From positions 248,001 to 312,000 of the forward strand of contig NZ_JBBUKT010000002.1 of the NCBI RefSeq assembly GCF_038066715.1: a stretch of DNA of 64,000 bases, read 5' to 3'. The number at the start of each line of letters is the position of its first letter. The first letter of the stretch is position 1. Below the pieces are notes generated by a model. The model did not search any database. It was not told where the DNA came from and worked only from the letters and a program-made list of their open reading frames with translations. This DNA is from Luteolibacter sp. Y139. GTDB lineage: Bacteria; Verrucomicrobiota; Verrucomicrobiia; Verrucomicrobiales; Akkermansiaceae. The position numbers and the translations under genes are program-made. This document shows, in pieces, positions 7,383-17,100 of this stretch.

Positions 7383-8579
7383 CTACCTCCGCTTCTTCTT
7401 GCCGCCCATCGGCTTCTTGCGGATGGGCTTGGACGGAGAATCGTCGAGTAGCGCGGTGTAGATGTAGTCGAAGCCTTCCAGCTTCTGGCGCTTGATCTTC
7501 TGATCGATGAAGACCTCGACCGACTTCGCATACTCCAGTTCGTCCGCAGTGAGGATGGTGAAGGCGTCGCCTTCGGCTTCAGCGCGGCCGGTACGGCCGA
7601 TGCGGTGGACGTAGTCCTCGGCGTTTTCCGGGACGCGGTAGTTGATGACGTGGGAGACGCCGGAGATGTCGATGCCGCGAGCGGCCACGTCGGTGGCGAC
7701 GAGCACTTCAAATTCGCCGCTCTTGAAGCCGGCGAGGGCTTTCATGCGGTCGACCTGGCCGATGTCCGAGTGCATGGCGGCGACCTTCTCGTGACCCTCA
7801 CGTTTGCAAAGGGCACAGACTTGGTCGGCCTCCTTGCGAGTGCGGGTGAAGATCATCACCGAGTGGTAATCGGTCTTGTCGAGCAGCGCGATCAGCAGAT
7901 CGTCCCGCTGGTCCATCGAGACCGGATAGAAAGCGTGGGTGACGGTGGAAGCGACCGCACGGCGGGCGATTTCCACGCTGACCGGATTGATGAGACACCA
8001 CTGGGCGAAGGTCTGGATGGCCGCTGGCATGGTGGCCGAGAAGAAGAGGGTCTGACGGCCTTCCCACGGGCAGAGATTCACGATCTTGCGAACCTGCGGG
8101 AGGAAGCCCATGTCGAGCATGCGGTCGACTTCATCGAGGATGAGGATCTTGACCTCGTTGAAGCGCATGGTGGCGCGGTAGAAATGGTCGACCAGGCGTC
8201 CCGGGGTCGCGACGACGATGTCGGCACCGGTTTGCAGGGCCTTGAGCTGATCACCGAAGCCGACGCCGCCGAAGAGCAGGGCGACCTTCAGGCCGGTGTG
8301 CTTGCCGTATTTCTCAAATTGCTCGGCAACCTGATGGGCCAGCTCGCGGGTGGGTTCCAGCACCAGGATCTGCGGCTTGCCGAGCGGCTTGATCTTGCTC
8401 AGCGCGGGCAGCGCGAAGGCCGCAGTCTTGCCCGTGCCGGTCTGCGAGGCTCCGATCACATCGCGCCCCTCCAGGATCAGCGGTATGGCCTGAGCCTGGA
8501 TCTGAGTGGGGTTTTCGTAGCCCGACTCCGTAACGGCTTCGAGGACGGCGTCGGAGAGGCCTAATGTGTCAAATCCCAT
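7383..8579 (-). CDS. DEAD-box ATP-dependent RNA helicase (RhlE-like)
   Basis: RNA helicase of superfamily 2, 398 residues, two RecA-like domains. In order: Q motif (PTQIQAQAI), motif I ASQTGTGKTA, Ia PTRELA, Ib TPGRLVDH, motif II DEVD (a variant of DEAD), motif III SATMP, motif IV, ARGIDI, and motif VI HRIGRTGRAE. The C-terminus is a short lysine/arginine-rich tail (PMGGKKKRR) typical of rRNA-binding, RhlE/SrmB-like enzymes in ribosome assembly or cold adaptation. The exact subfamily cannot be settled from motifs alone, so no symbol is given. Confidence 0.93.
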   Translation of the reverse strand: MGFDTLGLSDAVLEAVTESGYENPTQIQAQAIPLILEGRDVIGASQTGTGKTAAFALPALSKIKPLGKPQILVLEPTRELAHQVAEQFEKYGKHTGLKVALLFGGVGFGDQLKALQTGADIVVATPGRLVDHFYRATMRFNEVKILILDEVDRMLDMGFLPQVRKIVNLCPWEGRQTLFFSATMPAAIQTFAQWCLINPVSVEIARRAVASTVTHAFYPVSMDQRDDLLIALLDKTDYHSVMIFTRTRKEADQVCALCKREGHEKVAAMHSDIGQVDRMKALAGFKSGEFEVLVATDVAARGIDISGVSHVINYRVPENAEDYVHRIGRTGRAEAEGDAFTILTADELEYAKSVEVFIDQKIKRQKLEGFDYIYTALLDDSPSKPIRKKPMGGKKKRR

Positions 8580-8646
8580 GTGTTCGGGGATTGCGTAGGG
8601 CTCAAGCCCCCCCCGGTCAAGGGACGAGTAACTTGTGAGAAAGAAC

Positions 8647-9513
8647 TTACGTCGCGGCGGGGCCGGCGGGGGAATGGATCAGCAGGCACTCTTCCAGAAG
8701 TGGCTGAAGCTCCTGAAGCAGCGGGTGGCCTTGCACGAATTCGATCCGGTAGCGCGTTTCGACCCGCTTGAGCGCGAAATCGAGGTCGGCTTTCACGAGG
8801 TCATTCACGTCGCCGCGGATCACGGCCACCAGCAGGGAGAATTGACCGCAACGAACGAGGGTGCGGCGGCCGTCGCCGAGTTCGAAGCCGAGCATGAGTG
8901 CGCCGGTATCGTCACGGACCCGCAATGCGAGCTGGCGTGCGAACGAGCCGACCTTCCGCGGATGGGCATGGCGGACCGGATTCGAGCTGGCGTAGGAGAT
9001 GAGCGAGAGCTTGTCGCGATCAAGCAGGTAGACTTCCTCGACGTGGAAGCGGCGGATCTTGTCGGAGACGACTTCGTCGTAGGTCCGGCTGGTGAAGAGC
9101 GCCTGCAGGCGCCACATGGAGCGGTGGCCGAAGCCGGGCTGCTGGAACGGGCCGCTCTGGTGCTCTGCCAAGGCGCGCCGGAAGGTGGAGCGCAGCATGG
9201 CTTCCAGCGAGGCATCGTCGCGGAAAGACTCACCGGTCATGGCGCTGGCTACCAGAGGGGCGATGGCGTCGCGCAGGTCCTCGTCGGTGTAGTCCTTCGG
9301 AGGGCTGGGCATCGGCGGCGTCTTCGGCGTCACCGGCATTTCGTCGGCGGTGAAGCGCGCGAAATTGCCGAGTTCGGGAAGCGGAGTCCGGTGCGGGGTT
9401 TCCGGCGGCAGATTGCCAGCCACCGGCAAGCTTTCGACAGAAAGGCCGGGTCGGGAAGAGTGGCCGGTGACGCCTTCGAGAGGGGCGGGCAGCGGGGGGA
9501 TGGCGGTGGTCAT
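8647..9513 (-). CDS. Conserved protein of unknown function, second gene of a coupled pair
   Basis: 288 residues. The first 85 are proline-rich and probably disordered. The rest is a globular alpha/beta region with a WRLQALFTSRTYDEVVSDK helix, a VEEVYLLDRDKLSLISYAS strand pair and a DGRRTLVRCGQFSLLVAVIRG stretch. From memory this order resembles the N-terminal half of some long OmpA-type proteins (WR-EA-rTG-EVVL, then VEqVFLI), but no OmpA domain is present. The ATG at 9513 overlaps the stop of the upstream coiled-coil gene (ATGA), so the two are translationally coupled. Function unknown. Confidence 0.7.
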   Translation of the reverse strand: MTTAIPPLPAPLEGVTGHSSRPGLSVESLPVAGNLPPETPHRTPLPELGNFARFTADEMPVTPKTPPMPSPPKDYTDEDLRDAIAPLVASAMTGESFRDDASLEAMLRSTFRRALAEHQSGPFQQPGFGHRSMWRLQALFTSRTYDEVVSDKIRRFHVEEVYLLDRDKLSLISYASSNPVRHAHPRKVGSFARQLALRVRDDTGALMLGFELGDGRRTLVRCGQFSLLVAVIRGDVNDLVKADLDFALKRVETRYRIEFVQGHPLLQELQPLLEECLLIHSPAGPAAT

Positions 9514-10103
9514 CGCGCACCTCCCGGTTGGCCGGCTTGGAGCGCGGCGGCTTCGGCGATGGCCCGGGCGGCATTGGCCAATTGGAGGAAGGATTCCTGA
9601 AGGCGTGCTTGTTCGGCCCCTCCGCGCGCGGAGGTCTCGACGTTCGCCTTTACCCACTCGCGGGTCTTTTCCAGCTCGCCGCGCAGTTCCGAGATCAAGT
9701 GCTCCTCGCGCTGGTGGAGGTAGGTGCGGAAGCCTTGGTTCCAGTGGTCGAGCCACCGGGAGAAGCGCTGCTCGATTTCCACCTGGGCCTCGAGTCCGGA
9801 GTCGGCGCGGTTTCTTGCGGCAGCCTGGATCTGGCCGGCGAGGCGATGGGTCTCTTCCACGCGGCGCGCCTTTTCGGCGTCGATCTCATCGCGCAGTGCG
9901 GCGAACTTCTCGTCCTGCCGTTTTTCAAAGGAGGCCAGGCCGATTTCGAACACGTCTCCACCCGCCTGGGTCGGCAAGGGGCGCAGGTTCGCTTCCAAGC
10001 GGTCTAGGCGTCGTTCCACGCTTTCCATCTGTCGACCCACGAGTATTTCGCGGATCCGTTCGACCTGGCGTGACGGATTGGTATCAGGGGGGGCTGAGGG
10101 CAT
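9510..10103 (-). CDS. Coiled-coil protein of unknown function
   Basis: 197 residues, almost wholly helical and charged, with long heptad stretches from about residue 15 to 180. It opens with RQVERIREILVGRQMESVERRLDRLE-like sequence (residues 12-36), a pattern I associate with the start of the same OmpA-linked family as its partner gene. The pair may therefore be a split version of one protein. There is no signal peptide or membrane helix. ATG 10103 is preferred to a further upstream start because homology-like sequence begins there. The divergent sigma/kinase operon starts 222 bases away. Confidence 0.7.
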   Translation of the reverse strand: MPSAPPDTNPSRQVERIREILVGRQMESVERRLDRLEANLRPLPTQAGGDVFEIGLASFEKRQDEKFAALRDEIDAEKARRVEETHRLAGQIQAAARNRADSGLEAQVEIEQRFSRWLDHWNQGFRTYLHQREEHLISELRGELEKTREWVKANVETSARGGAEQARLQESFLQLANAARAIAEAAALQAGQPGGAR

Positions 10104-10218
10104 GGGGGGACTCGCTCCGTGGGGTGATCCGGTGGGGGTGCTCCGGACAGGAGAAAGCAATAAACAGCGCAAAAAGCTACGACACCGCGGGGACTTCTGT
10201 AAATGCCAAGATTGTTCC

Positions 10219-10232
10219 TTAAGTTTTCTTAA
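10219..10232. promoter_or_regulatory. Short inverted repeat in divergent intergenic region
   Basis: In the 222-base space between the coiled-coil gene (minus) and the sigma factor gene (plus) there is an AT-rich island with TTAAG-TTTT-CTTAA. Its position, about 95 bases before the sigma start and 115 before the coiled-coil start, would suit an operator or UP-like element for either promoter. Only the symmetry is seen; no regulator is known. Confidence 0.3.
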
Positions 10233-10325
10233 CTATCTCCGACGATGAACAAAATTCCCTAGGGCGAAAAGGGCTGGCGAACTCGGTGAAAGACACCCTT
10301 GCGCCGGTATGGTAAGGGGAGGCCG

Positions 10326-10988
10326 ATGTCCGACCAAGAATACGACAAGGAGCGCGATCAGGTGCTCGCCGCCGCCTACGAGAAGACTCGCAAGAGCCTG
10401 ATCGCGCGGCTGGACAATTGGGAGGACCAGAAGACGTGGGACGAGTTCTACCAGACCTACTGGCGGCTGATTTACGCGGTGGCGATCAAGGCGGGGCTGC
10501 GTCCGGACGAGGCGCACGACTGCGTGCAGGAGACGGTTCTTTCCATCGCCAAGCAGTCGAAGAAGAAACTTTACGATCCCGAACAAGGTTCCTTCAAAAC
10601 GTGGCTGATGAACATGACCCGCTGGCGGATCAACGACCAGTTCCGCAAGCGCAAGAAGGACACGGCGATGGCCGGCGGGGAATGGGAGGATGACCGCAAG
10701 ACGGCCGTCATCGACCGCTTCGAAGACCCGAAGGGGGACATGCTGTCACGCCTTTGGGATGTAGAATGGAAAAAGAACGTCGCCGACGCCGCTTTAGCCC
10801 GTGTGAAAGCGCAGGTGTCGCCCAAACAGTACCAGATTTTCGACTGCTACGTCGTCCGTCAGTGGGACGCGAAGAAGGTCCAGGACCACCTCAACGTGAG
10901 CATGGCCCAAGTATACCTCGCGAAGCACCGCGTGGGGTCCGTCTTGAAAAAGGAACTCGCCCGACTCGAGGAGGATGCCGACGAGTAG
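10326..10988 (+). CDS. ECF-type RNA polymerase sigma factor, kinase-linked
   Basis: 220 residues. Region 2 spans about residues 30-115 with the DEAHDCVQETVLSI and FKTWLMNMTRWRINDQFRKRK helices that bind core and the -10 element. A region 4-like helix-turn-helix near the end (VQDHLNVSMAQVYLAKHRV) should bind the -35. ATG 10326 follows a good ribosome-binding site (AAGGGGAGG) and is preferred to an in-frame TTG at 10299. The stop lies inside the start of the membrane Ser/Thr kinase gene (10975), so they are coupled. ECF sigma factors encoded beside Ser/Thr kinases are known in Planctomycetes/Verrucomicrobia, where phosphorylation may replace an anti-sigma factor. That regulation is inferred here. 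Confidence 0.88.
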   Translation: MSDQEYDKERDQVLAAAYEKTRKSLIARLDNWEDQKTWDEFYQTYWRLIYAVAIKAGLRPDEAHDCVQETVLSIAKQSKKKLYDPEQGSFKTWLMNMTRWRINDQFRKRKKDTAMAGGEWEDDRKTAVIDRFEDPKGDMLSRLWDVEWKKNVADAALARVKAQVSPKQYQIFDCYVVRQWDAKKVQDHLNVSMAQVYLAKHRVGSVLKKELARLEEDADE

Positions 10989-13623
10989 GCCGCGCCCTGA
11001 TCCGGTCATACCCGACCACGAGGTCCTGCGTAAAGTTGGCGGCGGGGCCTACGGAGAAGTCTGGCTCGCCCGCGGGGTGACCGGTGCCCTGCGCGCGGTG
11101 AAGGTCGTGTGGCGGGAGGACTTTGAGGACGAACGGAGCTTCGAGCGCGAGTTCGAGGGTATCCTGAAGTTCGAGCCGATTTCCCGCGATCATCCGGGGC
11201 TGGTGAATATTCTCCACGTCGGGCGCAGTGTCGATGGCGTCTCCTTCTACTACTACGTGATGGAGTTGGGAGACGACGTGCTCACGGGGCGCGAGATCAA
11301 CCCCATTGAGTATGAGGCCCGGACGCTGCGCAGCGATGTGAAGCGCATCCCGGGCAAGCGGCTGGATACCGAATTCTGCGTGGATGTCGGCGTGCGTCTC
11401 GCCGAGGCGCTGCGGCACCTGCATGACAATGGCCTGGCGCATCGCGACGTGAAGCCGGCCAACGTCATCTTCGTGGGCGGCAAGGCGAAGCTGGCGGACA
11501 TCGGGCTGGTCGCCACGCGTGGCCAGCGGACCTTTGTGGGCACCGAGGGATTCGTTCCGCCGGAAGGTCCGGGGTCGGCACAGGCGGATGTCTATAGTCT
11601 GGGCAAGGTTTTGTATGAGATCGCCAGCGGGAAGGACCGCATGGATTTCCCGGAACTGCCGGACGACATGCCGCCGAAGCTGGAGCGCAAGCGCTGGCTC
11701 GCGCTCAACCAGATCATCTGCGATGTCTGCGAGCCGCAGCTTTCCAAGCGCCGCGTTTCCTCTGCCGGTGATCTGGCGGATGCACTGAAGCGCCTGCAGG
11801 AAGGGAAGCGCCGCAAGCGGCGTCGACCGGTCGGAGCTTTCTTTGCCACTGTGATGACGGCTGCCGCGCTGGTGGTCGGCACGTGGGAGGTTTTCAAGGG
11901 CAGCCCGTGGATGAATTTCTCCGGCGAACTCGGCAGCCTGATTTCTTCGGGTGATCCCACGCCGCAGTCTTCCGGAGTAAACCTGCCGAAAGATCCGGTG
12001 CCTGCGCTCATCAAGGTGAACAGCCGACCCGAGGGGGCGATGGTCATCGACTCCAGCGGGGAAATCCTCGGCACCACGCCGACGGACTTGATCTCCGCCC
12101 GCGTCGGCGAGCAGGTGTCATTCCGTCTGGAGAAGGATGGCTTTGCCCCGGTGCCCTTGCAGGCAATCGTGCCGGCGTCGGCGGCGGAGGAGCCGCTTTT
12201 GTTAGAGGCGGAGCTGAAGGTCTTCTCGCCACCGCAGCCGAATGAACCGTGGACTGATCATCTCGGCCAGCGATACGGCCCGGTCGGTGAGGGGCATGAA
12301 AGCCGCCAGCCGGTCGGCCAGGAACAGTGGGAAGCGTATCGGGCGGAGAAGGAGCGCCCGGCCGATGCGGCTGAGTTCGTCGAGGTCGAGGAGGGGCAGA
12401 TCAAGCGCAAGATCGCGGTGACCAGCGAGGGCGAGGCCAAGGAGTTTTGCTGGTGGCTTGCGTCCAAGAGCATCGGGGCGGGCTTGCTCACGGAGAACCA
12501 TGAGGCGCTGCCGCTGATGGACCTCGCCTTTTCCAATCCCGGTCTCAGCGAGCGGGCAAAGAAGGAGAACCTGCGGCCCTTCCGCTGTCGCGTGCAGCCG
12601 ATCGCCTTCGCGCGGATCGTGCTGACCACCGAGCCTGCCGGGGCGGAGGTGTTCATGAAGACTTCCGATCCGGCCTTCACCAACAACGTGGGTCGCACCA
12701 ATGGCCAGCTTGCGATCGAGTCCCTGAAGCCCGGCGACAATGAGCTGCTGGTTTTGTTAGAAGGCTACAAGCCGCTGTCCCGCAAGGTGACACTCAAGCG
12801 TGGCGAGACGCTGGAGCTCCATCTCAAGCTCCAGCTGAACAACAGCGTGGTGATGGACAAGCCGTGGGAAAACGGGCTCGGGATGAAGTTCATCCCGCTG
12901 GGTCCCGACTTGATGGCTTCCATCTGGGAGACGCGGGTGAAGGACTACGATGCTTTTGTCCGCGCGCGGAATCTTCCGAGCCCATCCACCGACTTCCAGC
13001 AGGGCCCGGATCATCCGGTGGTGTTCGTTTCCCGCAAGGATGCGGAGGACTTCTGCGTGTGGCTGACCGAAGTGGAGCGCAAGCAGGAGCGCCTGACGCA
13101 GGTGCACGAGTATCGCCTGCCCACCGACTACGAGTGGAGCCTGATGGCGGATCTGAAGGAGCAGGTGGACATTTCCCCGGCGAAGCGCGACTCGCTTCGC
13201 GCGAAGGTTTTCCTGTGGGGAGTGGCGTGGCCGCCGCCGGGGCCGGCGATCGCGAATCTCGCGGATGCGAGCGCTTCCAAGGCCCGTGGCATCCCGGCGG
13301 AGCGCACGATCAAGAACTACGAGGACGGATATGAAAAGACCGCGCCGGTGGGTTCTTTTCCGCCGAACGCACTGGGCATCTACGATCTCTGCGGCAACGT
13401 CCACGAGTGGGTCTCGGACAACTACAGCCCGACGGTGGCCTCAGGCGTGCTGCGTGGCGGCGGCTGGAATACCTACCAGCCGCAGAACCTCTACATCGGC
13501 GCGCGGAATACCCAGCCGCCGGATTTCCGCGATAGCATCTACGGCTTCCGGGTGGTGCTTGCCAAAGTCCCGCCGCCACCGGAAAACACTCCTGCCGAAG
13601 ACGGCACCGACTCCGATGGTTGA
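10975..13623 (+). CDS. Membrane Ser/Thr protein kinase with PEGA-like and formylglycine-enzyme-like domains
   Basis: 882 residues. Kinase domain (about 15-275): glycine loop VGGGAYGEVW, Lys43, HRDVKPANV (Asp158, Lys160, Asn163), and a DIG (Asp175) in place of DFG. A basic stop-transfer and one transmembrane helix follow at about 286-303. The outer part has PEGA-like segments near 345-400 and 545-625, a degenerate FGE-like stretch between them, and a full FGE/sulfatase-modifying-factor-like domain at about 630-865 (YRLPTDYEW, GIYDLCGNVHEWVS, RGGGW, GFRVV). The FGE catalytic cysteine pair is not seen, so this domain is probably a ligand-binding fold. It shares an operon and overlap with the sigma factor and probably transmits an envelope signal. 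Confidence 0.92.
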   Translation: MPTSRPRPDPVIPDHEVLRKVGGGAYGEVWLARGVTGALRAVKVVWREDFEDERSFEREFEGILKFEPISRDHPGLVNILHVGRSVDGVSFYYYVMELGDDVLTGREINPIEYEARTLRSDVKRIPGKRLDTEFCVDVGVRLAEALRHLHDNGLAHRDVKPANVIFVGGKAKLADIGLVATRGQRTFVGTEGFVPPEGPGSAQADVYSLGKVLYEIASGKDRMDFPELPDDMPPKLERKRWLALNQIICDVCEPQLSKRRVSSAGDLADALKRLQEGKRRKRRRPVGAFFATVMTAAALVVGTWEVFKGSPWMNFSGELGSLISSGDPTPQSSGVNLPKDPVPALIKVNSRPEGAMVIDSSGEILGTTPTDLISARVGEQVSFRLEKDGFAPVPLQAIVPASAAEEPLLLEAELKVFSPPQPNEPWTDHLGQRYGPVGEGHESRQPVGQEQWEAYRAEKERPADAAEFVEVEEGQIKRKIAVTSEGEAKEFCWWLASKSIGAGLLTENHEALPLMDLAFSNPGLSERAKKENLRPFRCRVQPIAFARIVLTTEPAGAEVFMKTSDPAFTNNVGRTNGQLAIESLKPGDNELLVLLEGYKPLSRKVTLKRGETLELHLKLQLNNSVVMDKPWENGLGMKFIPLGPDLMASIWETRVKDYDAFVRARNLPSPSTDFQQGPDHPVVFVSRKDAEDFCVWLTEVERKQERLTQVHEYRLPTDYEWSLMADLKEQVDISPAKRDSLRAKVFLWGVAWPPPGPAIANLADASASKARGIPAERTIKNYEDGYEKTAPVGSFPPNALGIYDLCGNVHEWVSDNYSPTVASGVLRGGGWNTYQPQNLYIGARNTQPPDFRDSIYGFRVVLAKVPPPPENTPAEDGTDSDG

Positions 13624-14023
13624 AATCAAGATCGATTACCAGGGCGACCTTCATTGCTCCGCCCTTCATGTTCCTTCCGGCACCGTCATCGAAACCGATG
13701 CGCCGGTGGACAACAATGGTCGCGGCGAATCGTTTGCACCGAGCGATCTCGTGGCCACTGGACTTGGTGTTTGCATGGCGACGGTCATGGGCATCGTCGC
13801 GAGACGGAAGGAGATCCCGATGGAAGGGCTGAAGGTGGCGGTGAGGAAATACATGACCACCGAAACGCCGCGGCGCATCGCGAAGCTGGAGGTGGATCTT
13901 GATATGCCGCTGCCGGCGGATCATCCGGAGCGGCGTTTGTTAGAGAGCACGGCGAACGGTTGTCCGGTGCACCACAGTTTGCACCCGGATATCGAGGTGG
14001 TGTTCAACTGGCGGTGGCAGTGA
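13616..14023 (+). CDS. OsmC family peroxide-reducing protein
   Basis: 135 residues, OsmC/Ohr superfamily. Both redox cysteines are present: Cys53 in LVATGLGVCMATVMG and Cys115 in ANGCPVHHSL. Members reduce organic hydroperoxides or serve as general stress proteins in the cytoplasm. The arrangement and short length fit the OsmC/YhfA-like branch more than Ohr, but this is not certain. The ATG at 13616 overlaps the 3' end of the kinase gene by eight bases, so it is expressed from the same transcript. Confidence 0.88.
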   Translation: MVEIKIDYQGDLHCSALHVPSGTVIETDAPVDNNGRGESFAPSDLVATGLGVCMATVMGIVARRKEIPMEGLKVAVRKYMTTETPRRIAKLEVDLDMPLPADHPERRLLESTANGCPVHHSLHPDIEVVFNWRWQ

Positions 14024-14190
14024 CGTGCTTTTTGCCCGCCGGTCTGGTCCTAAGGCAGGCGTTTTCCAAGGCGCACGGAATCGAGTCGGGCGGCGTTTTG
14101 CACCGGGAGGTGAGATGTCTCGCCGGTTGACTTGAGTGATCTTCTTCCCTTTGTTCCGAGCGGCTCGCACCGGATGCCGCTCAACTCAAG

Positions 14191-17100
14191 ATGAAGAGAA
14201 CTCCTTCGCTTAACTCCGCTCTCGCAGTCGGGTTTATCATGCTGCTGGCCTTGGGCAGCGGGTATTACGCGAGAACCCAGTCGCGGCAGGGGATCGCATC
14301 GCCCGGGGCTGCTTCTGCCGCGATGGTTCCGGCTGCAAGGGAAGGAACGCAGGCGAGCGCCGCCCCTTCAACGAGTGCAGCGGGCGCGACGAAAGCCGGT
14401 GGCGAAATTCCCAGTGATCTGTGGGAGGCCTTGAGCGCGGCCCGGCGAAGCATCCGCCCGATGGAGGGGGATACGGAGCAGGCTTCCTACTATGCCCATC
14501 ATCCGAAGCAGCGGTTGACGGTGCGTTTCAAGCCCCAAGGGATATCCATCCGACCCTCTGGAAGAGGTGACTGGAATCTGGCGATGACCAGCGCGTCCGC
14601 TGGCGAAGGGAGCATGATTTCGACCCACGGCACGCGTGCGGAGTACCGGCACCCGGATGGCTTGGTGGAATGGTTTGAGAACCGTGCCGAGGGAATCGAG
14701 CACGGCTTTACCGTGGCCCGGCCGCCGGGAGGAGCAAAGGAGGGGCTTTCCTTGACTGTGAAGCTTGCGGGTATGACGCCGGAAGCTGCCGGAGAAAGCA
14801 GCGATCTGCTGCTGCGATCTGCGGATGGGGTGGCGCGGCTTTGCTACTCGGGGCTCAAGGTGTGGGATGCCGAGGGCGATGCCTTGCCGGCCACCATGCA
14901 GGCCTCTGGAAGCGACATCCTCATTGCCGTGAATGACCACGGTGCCACTTACCCGGTGACCGTCGATCCGGTGATCACGACCTACCGGGAGAAGATCGAG
15001 ATGGCAGAACCCGGGCTGGGGGATTCGCACAATCAATTCGGCAGGGCGCTCGCCTTCGATGGCGAGACCGCGTTGGTGGGGGTGCCGGAGGACAATACCC
15101 TGAGCGGTGAGCACTCGGGCAGCGTGTATGTATTCCGGCGGAATGGCGGGGCGTGGGTGCAGGAAGCCTGGCTCACCCCAAGCGACGACGGTGGGATTGG
15201 ATATAAAACTTTCGGCGCGGCGGTGGTGCTTCAGGGAGATACCGCTTTCATCGGGGCTCCGGGATTTGTGGCGGGCGGGGATACCACGGCGATGCGGGGC
15301 GGCGTGCATGTCTTCACCCATACCGGCAGCACATGGACGCTGCGGACGGTGATCGCCGGGGCGGAGGGTACTGCGCGCGAGGACTTCGGTTGGTCTTTGG
15401 CTGTCTCTGGCACCACGCTATTGGTGGGTGCACCGGGGGATACCGCGTACTTTCCTTCCAATACCGATCTCCACGGCAGTGCCTTCGTGTTCGAGAAGTC
15501 GGGCGAGAGTTGGAATCAGACCGCGAAATTGATCGCGCCCGATGGCGCGGATCAGGACCTCTTCGGCGCGGCAGTGGCCTTGGATGGCGATCGGGCGATC
15601 GTGAGCGCGCCGGATGACGATGAAGGCGGCGGCATGATGGAAGGAAGTGTCCATGCTTTCACGAAGAGCGCTGGGAACTGGTCTCACGTGCAGATGATCC
15701 GGGCGACCGGTACGGGCTACAATGCGGCTTTCGGCTCTGCGATCGCGCTGGAGGGTGACACGCTGCTGGTGGGTGCTCCTCTCGCGGATGGGCCGGGCAG
15801 GGCTTATGAAGGCGGAGTCTTTGAATTTACGGCGAGCGGCGGAAGCTGGTCGATGAAAGGCCGGCTCAGCCCAGCGATGGATGGCGTCATTGGCTTCGGC
15901 CGGTCGGTCCTTCTTAATGGGGGGCAGGCGATCGTCGGGGCACCCGGTTGGGAACTTTACTCGCCGAGTCCAGCGGGCAGCGTTCACTTTTTCCAGAGGA
16001 GCGGGAATGCGTGGAGCGAGAGCGAGCCCTTGCTCGCGCCGAATGGGTACCAGGGCGACACCTTCGGTTTCCCGCTGGTCCTCGGCGGTCAGAACCTTCT
16101 GGTGGGCATGGGATCCGCAGGGTCTTACGCGAACTACACGATCAATGGCGCCGAGTGCGTCCACGTATTCTCGGGCAGCGGCGGCACGTGGCAGCCCGAA
16201 GCCGTGCTCCGACCCACGGACGGCGGCGATCAATCCTACCTCGGCACTGCCGTCGCGATCGATGGGGATCGCTGCGTGATCGGCCTGCCGTATGATGACA
16301 GCGGAGTGAACGACTACCGGGGAGGGAGCGCCTACATTCTCTCCCGGGAGTCCGGATCATGGACCTTGGAAAGCCGGCTTTCTGATCTGGGAGATCCGGG
16401 AGCCATCGAGTTCGGCCTGGCGGTGGCGATCGAGGGTGACCTGGTGGTCGTCGGGTCGGAGGAGGGGGCCTTTGCCTACCGCCACGATGGAGAGACGTGG
16501 GGCCTGGAGGAAAGCTTCACTCCCAGTGTCCGGGTCGCCGACGACAAGTTCGGCGCTGCGGTAGCCATCAGCCAAGGGCGGGTCGCGGTGGGCGCACCCT
16601 TCATCCACTACCGGTCGTTCAGCAGCGATGGGAAGGTATTCGTTTTCGCCCGGAACGGGGAATCGGAGTGGCAGCAGATCGCGCTGTTAGAGGCGAATGA
16701 GACTTACCCTTCTTATCCGCCTTATCGCAGCGGCGATTCCTTCGGCCATGCACTCGACTTTGATGGCGACCGGCTGTTGATCGGGGCGCCGAGCCGCTAC
16801 GCGACCAGCAACCAGGGAAGGGCGTTTCTTTTCGTCGAGAAGAACGGGGCTTGGGAGAAAGAGGCGAGGGTGCTTGGGGCGGAAGACGAGCATTCCGATC
16901 GCTTCGGGGCAGCCGTGGCCTTGGATGGCGATGGGATGTTGATCGGTGCGCCCCGTGATGAGCGGGCTTATTTTTTCCGCCACGAGGGGAGCGAGTGGGC
17001 GCTCCAGCAAACGCTAACGAGCCCGGAGGCTGGATTTGAAAGCCGTTTCGGCAGTGCGGTCGCGTTGGAGGGAAAGCTGGCGGTGGTGGGTGCGCCGCAG

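Noticed and set aside
12880-13570. Active formylglycine-generating enzyme or sulfatase activator
   Set aside because: The fold motifs are present but the catalytic cysteine pair is not, and no sulfatase gene is nearby; it is fused to a kinase instead.
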